A stretch of DNA of 64,000 bases from CAZPKH01 sp964407165 (lineage in GTDB: Bacteria > Bacteroidota > Bacteroidia > Bacteroidales > Muribaculaceae). Positions 35,988 to 43,603 of this stretch are shown here, piece after piece. Under the pieces are notes generated by a model. The model had not been told where the DNA came from. It made no database searches and was given only the letters and a program-made list of their open reading frames with translations. Every line of letters begins with the position of its first letter. The stretch's first letter is position 1. The stretch lies in the NCBI GenBank assembly GCA_964407165.1, contig CAYOUJ010000001.1:85604-149603 (forward strand), in the 5' to 3' direction. Made by a program: the position numbers and the translations under genes.

Positions 35988-36272
35988 GGCAGATTTAGAC
36001 ACAGTCTAAATATTTCAGGGCGCCTGCGGGTTGGCCTTTTCAGCCCTTTAGGCGCCCAAAATGTTTCACATTGGGTGTGAAACAGTCCCTGCATCACACT
36101 TAACATTTTATCAATCTTTACACTAACCATAGTAAAATTACCATCTATTGAACCAAAATGTTAATAACTTTATAACATTTTGAGTTTCAGGATACTTACG
36201 ACTCGGCTAAATTATCCAAAAAAAAATTTCATTGTTTTATTAATTTTTTTTGGGGAATTTTGCATTACCGAA
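35988..36272. other. AT-rich region upstream of dnaA with two inverted repeats
   Basis: GGGCGCCT (36018-36025) pairs with AGGCGCCC (36050-36057), probably ending the amidase-MCE transcript, although no T-tract follows. GTTTCAC (36063-36069) pairs with GTGAAAC (36077-36083). From 36085 to 36250 the sequence is strongly AT-rich. One TTATCCAAA (36211-36219) is near the DnaA box TTATCCACA, but I see no cluster of boxes, so an origin is not supported. Confidence 0.5.
36231..36262 (+). promoter_or_regulatory. Possible dnaA promoter
   Basis: ATTG (36231-36234), 20 bp, then GAATTTTG (36255-36262), each one base from the consensus. The -7 element ends about 10 bp before the dnaA ATG at 36273, giving at most a very short leader. 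Confidence 0.42.
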
Positions 36273-37670
36273 ATGACCAATCCCGAGCAGCATATTGAGC
36301 TTTGGAATCGCTTCCTCTCGTTTGTCCACGACAATATTGACGAAGCGATGTTTGACGCATGGTTTCGCCCGCTGTCTTCGATGAGTTTCGAGGACGGGTG
36401 CCTCACGCTCGACGTGCCGTCGGAATATTTCATAGAGCAGATAGAGGCCATGTTCCCGCGCGTGCTTCAGGCCGGGTTGCGCAAGGTTTATGGCGACGGG
36501 CTTAAGAAGCTCTGCTACCACTATTACCAGATCAACAACGAGCCCGACACGGAGGTGATTCAGACCACCTCTTACTCATCTCCGGCCGTCGGCGCCAAGC
36601 CGGGCAGAGGTGTCAACCCGTTTGTGCACACTCCGCAAGTGGTGGAGTTTGACCCTCAGCTCAATCCCAAATACAACTTTGAGAACTATTGCTGTAGCGC
36701 CTCCAACAAGATAGCGCTGTCGATAGGGGAGAGCATCGCCAACAACCCGAGGATGCGCACATTCAACCCGCTGTTTGTCTTCGGCCCCAGCGGCTGCGGC
36801 AAGACGCACCTGATACAGGCCATCGGCATCCGCATCAAGGAGCGCGACCCGCGCATGCGCGTGCTCTATGTGCCGGCACGCCTGTTTGAGACGCAGTTCA
36901 CGCAAAACATCAAAGACCACATCAACGACTTCTATTACTTCTACCAGAGCATTGATGTGCTTATCATAGACGACATACAGGACTTCATCGGTAAGCCCAA
37001 GACCCAAAACGCCTTCTATTACATCTTCAACCACCTGATACAGAACGGCCGCCATCTCATACTGTCGAGCGACTGCCGGCCGGCACAGATGGAGGGGATG
37101 GAGGCACGGCTGCTCTCGCGCTTCCGCCAGGGCATGACATGCGAGCTTGAGCGTCCCGACTATGAACTGCGCCTCAGCGTGCTCAAGATGAAGGCAGAGC
37201 AAGACGGCCTGCGCCTCCCCGAGGAGGTGATGGACTTCATCGCCGAGAACGTCACCGACAGCATCCGCGAGCTCGAGGGCATTGTGGTTTCGTTGATAGC
37301 CCATGCAACGGTGCTCAACTGTGACATCGACCTTTCGCTTGCTCGCACGGTAGTAGGCAACGCTGTGAAGATCAACAAGCGGCAGCTCAACTTTGAGATG
37401 ATAGCCGACACGGTGGCTCAGCATTACGGGCTGGAGACCGACGTGCTGTTCACCAAGACACGCAAGCGTGACATCTCCGATGCCCGCCAGTTGGTGATGT
37501 ATCTGGCCAAGAAGCATGCCAAGATGTCGTTCAAAGCCATCGGCCTGCGCCTCGACCGCACGCATGCCACCGTACTCTACGCCTGCAACCAGACCGAGCA
37601 GCGCCTGCCCCTTGACAAAAAGCTGCGCGACGACGTCGCCGCCATCGAGAAAGCCCTGCTTAATGCATAA
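36273..37670 (+). CDS. dnaA: Chromosomal replication initiator DnaA
   Basis: This 465-residue AAA+ initiator has domain I at 1-90 (LWNRFLSFVHDNIDEAMFDAW), Walker A GPSGCGKT at 171-178, Walker B LIIDD at 230-234, an arginine-finger segment LLSRFRQG at 280-287, and DNA-binding domain IV with RKRDISDARQLVMYLAKK and the signature LDRTHATVLYACN. The ATG at 36273 (MTNPEQHIEL) is preferred to the one at 36180 because family alignment begins here. The last two codons and the stop (AAT GCA TAA) are the first word of an ATGCATA repeat. Confidence 0.98.
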   Translation: MTNPEQHIELWNRFLSFVHDNIDEAMFDAWFRPLSSMSFEDGCLTLDVPSEYFIEQIEAMFPRVLQAGLRKVYGDGLKKLCYHYYQINNEPDTEVIQTTSYSSPAVGAKPGRGVNPFVHTPQVVEFDPQLNPKYNFENYCCSASNKIALSIGESIANNPRMRTFNPLFVFGPSGCGKTHLIQAIGIRIKERDPRMRVLYVPARLFETQFTQNIKDHINDFYYFYQSIDVLIIDDIQDFIGKPKTQNAFYYIFNHLIQNGRHLILSSDCRPAQMEGMEARLLSRFRQGMTCELERPDYELRLSVLKMKAEQDGLRLPEEVMDFIAENVTDSIRELEGIVVSLIAHATVLNCDIDLSLARTVVGNAVKINKRQLNFEMIADTVAQHYGLETDVLFTKTRKRDISDARQLVMYLAKKHAKMSFKAIGLRLDRTHATVLYACNQTEQRLPLDKKLRDDVAAIEKALLNA

Positions 37671-37686
37671 TGCATAATGCATAATT
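37660..37686. repeat. ATGCATA direct repeat (copy A4)
   Basis: Three ATGCATA words with period 7 begin inside the last codons of dnaA (AATGCATAA includes the stop) and end near 37686. Unlike the other A copies there is no core and no inverted arm. Confidence 0.8.
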
Positions 37687-37724
37687 ATAGGCTTTTGTAA
37701 TTTTAAGTATCCCTTTCATAAGCC

Positions 37725-38474
37725 ATGAACCCCTATTTTACATCCCGCCGAAGCATACGTGCATTTACCTCCCAACCTGTCAGCGAGGAGCTGCTTAACG
37801 CTGTCCTTGAGGCTGCCGTTCATGCGCCGAACACGGGCAACATGCAGCTTTACAGCGTAGTGGTTACGCGCACCGAAGAGGGCAAGCAGGCGTTGGCCCC
37901 CCTGCACTTCAACCAGCCGGCCGTCACTGCGGCTTCCGTGGTGCTCACAGTGTGCCTCGATGTCAACCGCTACTGCAAGTGGTGCCGTCAGCGCAGGGCT
38001 GTGCCGGGGATGGACAACTTCCAGACCTTTGTCTACTCGCTTATCGACGCCACCATCTTCGCCCAGCAGATAGTCTCAGCCGCTGAAATGGAGGGTCTTG
38101 GCACATGCCACATGGGTACTACTACATACACAGCACCTGAGATAGCGCGCGTATTGGAGCTTCCCGCAGGAGTTGTGCCCGTTTGCACCGTCACGATGGG
38201 CTACCCGGCAGTCGACCCGCCGGTGACGGAGCGGCTGCCGCTGGAGGCCGTGGTGCATCAGGAGCGTTACCATGACTATACCACAGCCGACATCGACCGC
38301 CTCTACGGCCCGAAAGAGGCGCTCCCGGACAATATACAGTACACCGCCGACAATGGCAAGGAAACGCTTGCCCAGGTGTTTACCGACATACGCTACACCA
38401 AGCGTGACAACGAGCATTTCTCAGAGGTGCTGTATAAATTTTTGAAAGTCCACGGATTCCCTTTCCCGGAGTAA
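37725..38474 (+). CDS. Nitroreductase family NADPH oxidoreductase
   Basis: This 249-residue flavoprotein resembles the NfsA/FRP type of FMN-dependent nitroreductases: the N-terminal SRRSIRAFTSQPVSEELL and AAVHAPNTGNMQLYSVVVTR bind FMN, and the central segment EMEGLGTCHMGTTTYTAPEI and the C-terminal RYTKRDNEHFSEVLYKFL follow. Its physiological substrate is unknown. The stop TAA (38472-38474) is also the left copy of the 3-bp direct repeat flanking a MITE-like insertion, so the original stop may have been shared with the target site. Confidence 0.9.
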   Translation: MNPYFTSRRSIRAFTSQPVSEELLNAVLEAAVHAPNTGNMQLYSVVVTRTEEGKQALAPLHFNQPAVTAASVVLTVCLDVNRYCKWCRQRRAVPGMDNFQTFVYSLIDATIFAQQIVSAAEMEGLGTCHMGTTTYTAPEIARVLELPAGVVPVCTVTMGYPAVDPPVTERLPLEAVVHQERYHDYTTADIDRLYGPKEALPDNIQYTADNGKETLAQVFTDIRYTKRDNEHFSEVLYKFLKVHGFPFPE

Positions 38475-38656
38475 GAGCCTGTTTAATAAAAATTGTTATT
38501 TTTTTGTAGGCTGATTTTGAGCCAGTTTAGATTTTTGAGAAAGGAGTTTAGCGGGCTAAATGACTGACGAAAAAAGCCAAAATGGCCAAAATAAGCCACA
38601 AAAAAAGAACAAAGTGAGAATTAATCTTTTTTTAACGATTTTTATTAAACAGGCTC
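38475..38656. mobile_element. 182-bp MITE-like element with 24-bp terminal inverted repeats
   Basis: The ends read GAGCCTGTTTAATAAAAA (38475-38492, extending to about 38498) and, in reverse complement, the same sequence at 38633-38656, with one mismatch over 24 bp. TAA flanks both ends (38472-38474 and 38657-38659), which looks like a 3-bp target-site duplication. The interior is AT-rich and has no ORF. Length, inverted ends and TAA duplication fit a non-autonomous element mobilised by an IS5-family (IS1031-like) transposase; the family assignment is inference. It separates the nitroreductase stop from the YihY start. Confidence 0.7.
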
Positions 38657-38660
38657 TAAG

Positions 38661-39977
38661 ATGAGCGTCAAAGGCTTGATAGAGAAGTGCACTGCTTGGT
38701 GGAACTATTTCAACCAAGGCGTCTGGGAGGACCCACGGCGCACGCGCAGCGTGGCCTTCATCAAGACCATGAACCTATCGATGCGGTCGTTCCTAAACTC
38801 GAAGTTGTGGATGACGGCCGGAGCTCTGACGTACTACACTATGCTGGCCATAGTGCCGGCATTGGCGCTCATCTTTGCCATCTGTCGCGGCTTTGGCTTC
38901 TCCAACCTACTCGAGGCTCAGATCCAGCAGTTTTTCCCAGCCCAAAGCGGAGCGTTGGCGCAGGGGCTCAAGTTCGTCGACTCATACCTGGCCAATGCCA
39001 ATGAGGGAGTGTTTGTAGGCGCCGGCATCATCTTCCTGCTTTGGACGCTCTACTCACTGATGAGCAACGTGGAGGACGCGTTCAACGAGGCATGGAACGT
39101 GCCCCGCTCGCGCACCGTCTGGCGCCAGATTACCGACTACACCGCCATCTTTTTCATCCTCCCCATACTGCTGATACTCTCCAGCGGCATTAACCTACTC
39201 ATGTCGAGCACATTGCAGCACCTGCTGCCGTGGGACCGGCTGCAAGGGGTGGTGAGCGTGCTGCTCGACTCCTTGTCATGGGTGCTGATATGGCTTTTCT
39301 TCACCGGCACCTACCTGCTGATACCCAACACGAAGGTAAAGTTTAAGTACGCCTTGATAGCCGGAGTCATAGCGGGTACCGGTTTTATGATTGTGGAGTG
39401 GCTGTTTGTCAGCGGCCAGATGTATGTGGCGCGCTATAACGCCATCTACGGCAGCTTCTCATTCGTGCCTCTGTTGCTGATTTGGCTCCAAATAGTGTGG
39501 ATTATCACTCTGAGCGGCGCAGTGGTCTGCTACGCCATGCAGAACATCTATAACCTCAGCTACCTCAACAAGGTCGACAACATCTCGATAGCCTACCGGG
39601 AGAAGGTGGCCATCGCTGTCATGTCGGTTATAGTAAAGGATTTCAAGGCTGAAAAGACACCTCCCACGCCATTCTCGGTTGCCCATGACTACCGTCTTCC
39701 GGCCAACTTGGTAAGCATCGTGGTGCAGCGGCTGGAGCGTTGCGGGCTGATACGCCGACTGGTGCCGGAGAAGCCCGTCGACGAGCCGGGGATGGTTCCG
39801 GCAGTGCCTGTCTCTACCCTTACAGTAGCGCAAGTCGTCCAGGCACTCAACCGCGCCGGCGACTCCGACTTCATTCCCGACTTCGACGAGCAGTTCGGAC
39901 CCGTCAACGAGGTCATGGCCAAGATCGGCGCCCTCGTCGACCAGGCCGAAGGCTCCACTTTAGTTTATAACTTATAG
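38661..39977 (+). CDS. YihY/BrkB-type inner-membrane protein with C-terminal winged-helix-like region
   Basis: This 438-residue protein has about six transmembrane helices in residues 45-300 (ALTYYTMLAIVPALALIFAIC; FVGAGIIFLLWTLYSLMSNV; YTAIFFILPILLILSSGINL; FVPLLLIWLQIVWIITLSGA) in the YihY/BrkB fold. Residues about 320-430 are soluble and resemble a winged helix (AYREKVAIAVMSVIVKDF...LPANLVSIVVQRLERCGLI). Transport function is uncertain; older names as RNase BN are wrong. The last five residues (LVYNL) and the stop are encoded by a TAACTTA word repeat. The start lies 4 bp after a MITE-like element. Confidence 0.88.
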   Translation: MSVKGLIEKCTAWWNYFNQGVWEDPRRTRSVAFIKTMNLSMRSFLNSKLWMTAGALTYYTMLAIVPALALIFAICRGFGFSNLLEAQIQQFFPAQSGALAQGLKFVDSYLANANEGVFVGAGIIFLLWTLYSLMSNVEDAFNEAWNVPRSRTVWRQITDYTAIFFILPILLILSSGINLLMSSTLQHLLPWDRLQGVVSVLLDSLSWVLIWLFFTGTYLLIPNTKVKFKYALIAGVIAGTGFMIVEWLFVSGQMYVARYNAIYGSFSFVPLLLIWLQIVWIITLSGAVVCYAMQNIYNLSYLNKVDNISIAYREKVAIAVMSVIVKDFKAEKTPPTPFSVAHDYRLPANLVSIVVQRLERCGLIRRLVPEKPVDEPGMVPAVPVSTLTVAQVVQALNRAGDSDFIPDFDEQFGPVNEVMAKIGALVDQAEGSTLVYNL

Positions 39978-39991
39978 TTTATAACTTATTG
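39962..39991. repeat. AGTTTATAACTTAT word repeat (copy C3)
   Basis: TAGTTTATAACTTA is repeated twice with a 14-bp (2 x 7) period. The repeat covers the last codons and stop of the YihY gene and ends just before the ATG of the next gene at 39995. Confidence 0.78.
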
Positions 39992-39994
39992 TTT

Positions 39995-40759
39995 ATGAAA
40001 AAGTTACTCCTCATTACTTTTACCATGGCCTGCGTAATGTTCTGCGCGTGCTCATCTAAAATCATCGCCGGCGACTGCGGCGGCGCCTCTGACTTCGTCA
40101 CCAAGACCGAGAAGGTCGGCAACTTCAACAGTGTCATCACCACCGGCATCATCGACATCCGCCTGGTGGAAGACGCCGCAAACGCCGGCTCCGTGGTGTG
40201 TGTCGGCGCCGCTGACGCTCTCGAGCTTGTCGACATCTACGTCAAAAACGGCACCCTGTTCGTTGGCGACAAGTGCGGGGAGCGCAAGTTCAAGGACAAG
40301 ATTAAGAACGGCCGCTGCTGCTACGGCACGTTCATCGTCTACTACTCCGGCAATCTGCAGCATATCGGCACCGACGGCACAGGTGATATAATCGCCGATG
40401 AGATCAGGAGCAATTCAATCAATGTCATCTCCTCCGGCACCGGCGACATCGAAATTGGCACCATCAAAAATGCCGTTACTGCCACCATTACCTCCAGCGG
40501 CACGGGTGACATCGAGGTGGGCAAGTGCGAAGTCAATGTGCTCAATGCCGTGACCTCCGGCACCGGCGACATCGAAGTCAAACGCATCACCGCTACTACT
40601 GTCAATGCCACTTCTTCAGGCACCGGCGACGTAACAATCACCGGCAGCGCAGCCTCGGCCAACCTTATAGCCACCGGCACCGGCGACGTCAACGCCACAT
40701 CATTTGCCGCCGCCTCTATCAGCAAGCACACCGCCGGCACCGGCTCTATCAGTCAATAA
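39995..40759 (+). CDS. GIN-domain (DUF2807) lipoprotein
   Basis: This 254-residue lipoprotein (FCAC, C19) has a head GIN domain: a right-handed beta-helix whose rungs repeat as SGTGDIEIG, SGTGDIEVG, SGTGDIEVK, SSGTGDVTI and TGTGDVNA roughly every 20 residues between about 130 and 240. The repeat is also visible in DNA as recurring TCCGGCACCGGCGACATC. Function is unknown; such proteins are common in Bacteroidota envelopes. I use the ATG at 39995; an in-frame TTG at 39989 lies in the repeat. Confidence 0.85.
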   Translation: MKKLLLITFTMACVMFCACSSKIIAGDCGGASDFVTKTEKVGNFNSVITTGIIDIRLVEDAANAGSVVCVGAADALELVDIYVKNGTLFVGDKCGERKFKDKIKNGRCCYGTFIVYYSGNLQHIGTDGTGDIIADEIRSNSINVISSGTGDIEIGTIKNAVTATITSSGTGDIEVGKCEVNVLNAVTSGTGDIEVKRITATTVNATSSGTGDVTITGSAASANLIATGTGDVNATSFAAASISKHTAGTGSISQ

Positions 40760-40765
40760 TAAGCC

Positions 40766-40798
40766 CACCCCAAACCCCTCCCTAAAGGGAGGGGCTTA
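40766..40798 (+). terminator. CCCCTCCCTAAAGGGAGGGG hairpin, copy 1
   Basis: CCCCTCCC pairs with GGGAGGGG around TAAA, preceded by CACCCCAAA, downstream of the GIN-domain gene and before ridA. A nearly identical copy follows ridA about 430 bp downstream. It is a GC-rich hairpin without a clean T-tract. Confidence 0.65.
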
Positions 40799-40815
40799 CT
40801 AAGTTTCACAAAATA

Positions 40816-41190
40816 ATGAAGAATATTATCAAGTCAGAACTCGCACCCGCAGCCATAGGCCCTTACAGCCAGGCCGTAAGCGCCGGTGCCATCACTTTCG
40901 TAAGCGGACAGCTGCCCATCAATCCCGCTACCGGCACAATGCCCGAAGGCGTCGAGGCGCAGACCGAGCAGTCAATAGCCAACATCGAGGCCATCCTCGC
41001 CGCTGCCGGCATTACCCTCGACAACGTGGTAAAGACCACCGTGTTTCTAGCCGACATGAGCCTTTTCGGTCCGATGAACGAGGTCTATGGGCGCCACTTT
41101 AAGGCTCCCTACCCGGCCCGTTGTGCCTTCGCGGTCAAGGAGTTGCCTAAAAAGGCCCTCGTGGAGATTGAGGCCATCGCCGCAAAATAA
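40816..41190 (+). CDS. ridA: RidA family enamine/imine deaminase
   Basis: This 124-residue protein hydrolyses reactive enamine/imine intermediates such as 2-aminoacrylate to keto acids. The family features are complete: IGPYSQAV, FVSGQLPINPATGTM, DNVVKTTVFLADMSLFGPMNEVYGRHF, and the catalytic Arg in YPARCAFAVKELPKKALVEIEAIA (the arginine before CAF, equal to R105 of E. coli RidA). It is flanked on both sides by the same GC-rich hairpin. Confidence 0.96.
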   Translation: MKNIIKSELAPAAIGPYSQAVSAGAITFVSGQLPINPATGTMPEGVEAQTEQSIANIEAILAAAGITLDNVVKTTVFLADMSLFGPMNEVYGRHFKAPYPARCAFAVKELPKKALVEIEAIAAK

Positions 41191-41195
41191 TCAGC

Positions 41196-41229
41196 CCACC
41201 CCAACCCCCTCCCTAAAGGGAGGGGCTTT
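41196..41229 (+). terminator. CCCCTCCCTAAAGGGAGGGG hairpin, copy 2
   Basis: This copy of the hairpin at 40766-40798 includes the flanking CCCACCCCAA and GGGGCTTTAT, placed right after the ridA stop. The two copies bracket ridA. Confidence 0.65.
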
Positions 41230-41250
41230 ATTTGTTAGTGGAGATCTTCA

Positions 41251-41298
41251 CTCTTTAACTCTTTAACTCTTTAACTCTTTAACTCTTTAACTCAATTA
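41251..41298. repeat. CTCTTTAA direct repeat, five copies
   Basis: The 8-bp word CTCTTTAA is repeated exactly five times (41251-41290), followed by CTCAATTA, and ends 5 bp before the start of the Dabb gene. There is no inverted arm. Its position could influence translation initiation of that gene. Confidence 0.9.
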
Positions 41299-41303
41299 CT
41301 CAA

Positions 41304-41597
41304 ATGGTCAAGCATATAGTAATGTTTCGCCTTAACGGCACAGAGGAGGAGCGCCGGGAAGCCTGCCATCGGTTCAAGGAAGCCCTCGAAGCTCTTCCCG
41401 AGCAGATAGAGGTGCTCAAGAGCATCCAGGTCGGCATCAATGAAAATCCGGCCGAACACTGGGACATAGTGCTGACAGCCATAGTTCCGACCATGGCTGA
41501 CGTGGAGGTTTATGCCAAACATCCGGCACATGTTGCCGCCGCTGCAATCGTCGCCCCGCTGAAGGCCGACCGCGGCTGCGTCGACTACACGGTCTAA
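41304..41597 (+). CDS. Dabb (stress-responsive A/B barrel) protein
   Basis: This 97-residue protein matches the Dabb family of dimeric alpha-beta barrels: MVKHIVMFRLNG at the start, IEVLKSIQVGINENPAEHWDIVL in the middle and VYAKHPAHVAAAAIVAP near the end. Known members include small cyclases and stress proteins, and many are uncharacterised. No ligand residue can be assigned here. It is separated from ridA by a hairpin and an eight-base word repeat. The stop is followed by an ATGCACA repeat. Confidence 0.9.
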   Translation: MVKHIVMFRLNGTEEERREACHRFKEALEALPEQIEVLKSIQVGINENPAEHWDIVLTAIVPTMADVEVYAKHPAHVAAAAIVAPLKADRGCVDYTV

Positions 41598-41690
41598 TGC
41601 ACAATGCACAATCTCCATCCGGATGGCAATTGTGCATTGTGCATTATGCATTATGCATTGTGCATTGAACGTTATGCGTTGTGCACTGAG
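41596..41690. repeat. ATGCACA word repeat with CCATCCGGATGG core (copy A5)
   Basis: ATGCACA words, the perfect core CCATCCGGATGG at 41615-41626, then reverse-complement GTGCATT/ATGCATT words to about 41690. The right end covers the last codons and the stop of the PAP2 gene on the minus strand (SVHNA-stop). Confidence 0.83.
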
Positions 41691-42289
41691 GGAAGGCGCA
41701 GCCGCAGGCGGGGGATGGGGATGCGGCAGAGGTTGCGGTAGGCAACGTAGCCTATCAAAGCTGCCATAGAGCCTATGAGCATGCCCACGAGTATGTCACC
41801 GGGGTAGTGGACGCCGAGGTAGACGCGCGTGTAGCACACCACGAGCGACCATGCCACGAGCGAAAGGGTGACTGCGCGACGGCGGAAGTAGAGCGAGAGG
41901 AAAACTACCGTGGCCATGGTGGTCGCGCCGTGGCATGAGGGGAATCCGAAGCGGCCGCCGCGGTAGTTGTCGACCACGTGGACGTATTCCGAAATGGGGT
42001 TTGCAAGATTTGAGGGGCGCATGCGCTCAATCATGGGGCGTAGCAGGGAGGCGCACACCTGGTCGCTGATGGCAAGGGCGACGGCAAGGCCGATGATGCA
42101 CATGAAGCCACGCTTGGCGCCACCGGCACGAAATACGGCAATGGCCATCAGGGAACTAAGTCCAATCCAAAGCCATTTTTTGGTGATGAACATCATCACC
42201 CCATCGAGCCACGGAGTGTGCATCCCGTTCAGGGCCAGTAACAGGTCGCTGTCAAGATCTGCAAGAAATGTTATAAAGGTCGAAATCAT
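41672..42289 (-). CDS. PAP2 family membrane phosphatase
   Basis: This is a 205-residue inner-membrane phosphatase with about six helices. The PAP2 signature is LRPMIERMRP (motif 1), FPSCHGA at 116-122 with H120 (motif 2, normally PSGH, here PSCH), and RVYLGVHYPGD with R155, H161 and D165 (motif 3). Likely substrates are undecaprenyl pyrophosphate or lipid phosphates, not decided by sequence. The ATG at 42289 is chosen from the hydrophobic N-terminus. The last five residues and the stop are written by the ATGCACA repeat. Confidence 0.88.
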   Translation of the reverse strand: MISTFITFLADLDSDLLLALNGMHTPWLDGVMMFITKKWLWIGLSSLMAIAVFRAGGAKRGFMCIIGLAVALAISDQVCASLLRPMIERMRPSNLANPISEYVHVVDNYRGGRFGFPSCHGATTMATVVFLSLYFRRRAVTLSLVAWSLVVCYTRVYLGVHYPGDILVGMLIGSMAALIGYVAYRNLCRIPIPRLRLRLPSVHNA

Positions 42290-42305
42290 TGGTCTTTTTC
42301 TCCAA

Positions 42306-42313
42306 CAAAGATA
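42306..42313 (-). promoter_or_regulatory. PAP2 gene -7 element
   Basis: TATCTTTG on the minus strand is a full match to TANNTTTG and lies 17 bp upstream of the PAP2 ATG. No clear -33 TTTG at the expected distance. Confidence 0.4.
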
Positions 42314-42505
42314 CATCAAAAAAACGAAATAATTGTGCTTTTAGTACAGAAAAATGCACCAAAGGTCGAAATTTAATATTTTTGTAATATTTTTTCGCAG
42401 AAAAGTCCAATCATTCTCCGAAACGCATCAAGCGGCTCTTATAGATAAAATGATAGACACCGACAAAAACATCTGACCTTAGGCTAAAAACCCAAAAAAT
42501 GAGAC

Positions 42506-42513
42506 TACCTTTG
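42506..42513 (+). promoter_or_regulatory. DUF4421 gene -7 element
   Basis: TACCTTTG lies 27 bp before the ATG at 42540. The -33 element is not clear. The rest of the 250-bp gap between the divergent PAP2 and DUF4421 genes is AT-rich and holds nothing else I can identify. Confidence 0.45.
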
Positions 42514-42539
42514 TACTGATCAAATCCACTGCTAAACTA

Positions 42540-43574
42540 ATGTTACGCAAACTATTACCGCTTCTCTTCGCCTTCATGGTGTCTCAAGCCTGTCACGCCG
42601 TCACGCTCGATATGGACTCGATACGCGAGCGCGGCTCTTTTGCCCGCTTCTGCGTGGACGTGTACCGCTGGGGCGACCGTACCTTCAACAGCTACGACAC
42701 AACCTACGTCGCCGGCACCGGCAAAAATTTCACCATCCGCCCGTCGTTTGAGGGATGGAGCGACTATTACCGGCTTGGCACCAACGAAGACAACGGGTAT
42801 GCGCTTGAATTCAACTCCTACCCATACATGACCGTCGGTGCGCGCCTGCAGTTCATGGCGCTTTCGGGCGGATACAACAAGAGCGTGGGGCGCGCGCACG
42901 GCGAGAGCCGGAGCCGCCTGCAGCTGGGCTTCAACTGCAACATGTTAGAGGTCAATTTTTCACGCATGATCAATGACGGAGGCACGCGCCTGCGGAGCGT
43001 CATCGACGACGGCAACAAGGTTTGGATACATCGCGACGTGCCCCGTTTCCACTCGCGCATCAACACCATCGAGGCCGTCTATTATTTCAACCATCACCGC
43101 TATTCGCAGGCAGCGGCGATGAGCATGAGCAAGCTGCAGCTGCGCAGCGCCGGCTCGGCCTTTGCGGGCATACGCTACGAGAGCCATCTTTTCAGCTTCG
43201 ACCTCAACAGCATGTCAGGCATCTACGAGGGGGACGAAGACTATGACGAGGATGGACGCATGGAAATCCGCTATCATTCCTATATGGCGGAGGGGGGCTA
43301 CGGCTACAATCTCGTGCTGCCACACGGATGGATTATCGGCTCAACGCTGGCAGCTTCAACGGGCTGGGCACATATCACATTCGAGGGCGAGAGTTTTAAC
43401 CGCTACTCACTTGGCGGGGCGGCCCGCGTAGGCGTAGGGTGGAACTGCCGCAACGTCTTCCTGTCGGCTCTTGCAACGGGACAGGGAAACTTCTTCTTCG
43501 ACCAAGGCACGGTCATGCTGTCGGCCATCTACACCTTCTCGGTCTCTGTCGGCTACAGGTTCAATCTTTGGTGA
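42540..43574 (+). CDS. DUF4421 outer-membrane barrel protein
   Basis: This 344-residue exported protein (signal peptide about 1-20, ending CHA) is built of amphipathic beta strands with aromatic ends, closing with YTFSVSVGYRFNLW, typical of an outer-membrane barrel. It matches the DUF4421 family of Bacteroidota (DTTYVAGTGKNFTIRPSFE; ALEFNSYPYMTVGARLQF). Function is unknown. The stop is followed immediately by an ATGCATA repeat, beyond which the convergent HTH/TPR regulator gene ends. Confidence 0.82.
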   Translation: MLRKLLPLLFAFMVSQACHAVTLDMDSIRERGSFARFCVDVYRWGDRTFNSYDTTYVAGTGKNFTIRPSFEGWSDYYRLGTNEDNGYALEFNSYPYMTVGARLQFMALSGGYNKSVGRAHGESRSRLQLGFNCNMLEVNFSRMINDGGTRLRSVIDDGNKVWIHRDVPRFHSRINTIEAVYYFNHHRYSQAAAMSMSKLQLRSAGSAFAGIRYESHLFSFDLNSMSGIYEGDEDYDEDGRMEIRYHSYMAEGGYGYNLVLPHGWIIGSTLAASTGWAHITFEGESFNRYSLGGAARVGVGWNCRNVFLSALATGQGNFFFDQGTVMLSAIYTFSVSVGYRFNLW

Positions 43575-43603
43575 AATGCATAATGCATAATGCATTGTGC
43601 ATT
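43574..43603. repeat. ATGCATA direct repeat (copy A6)
   Basis: Two ATGCATA words and one TGCATTGTGCATTA fill the 27-bp gap between the convergent DUF4421 and TPR/HTH genes and include the stop of the latter. Core and inverted arm are absent. Confidence 0.78.

Noticed and set aside
36084..36272. Replication origin next to dnaA
   Set aside because: The region is AT-rich and has one TTATCCAAA, but no cluster of DnaA boxes; dnaA is often far from oriC in Bacteroidota.
41251..41298. CRISPR-like array (CTCTTTAA repeated five times)
   Set aside because: The repeats are 8 bp, directly adjacent and have no spacers; no cas genes are present.
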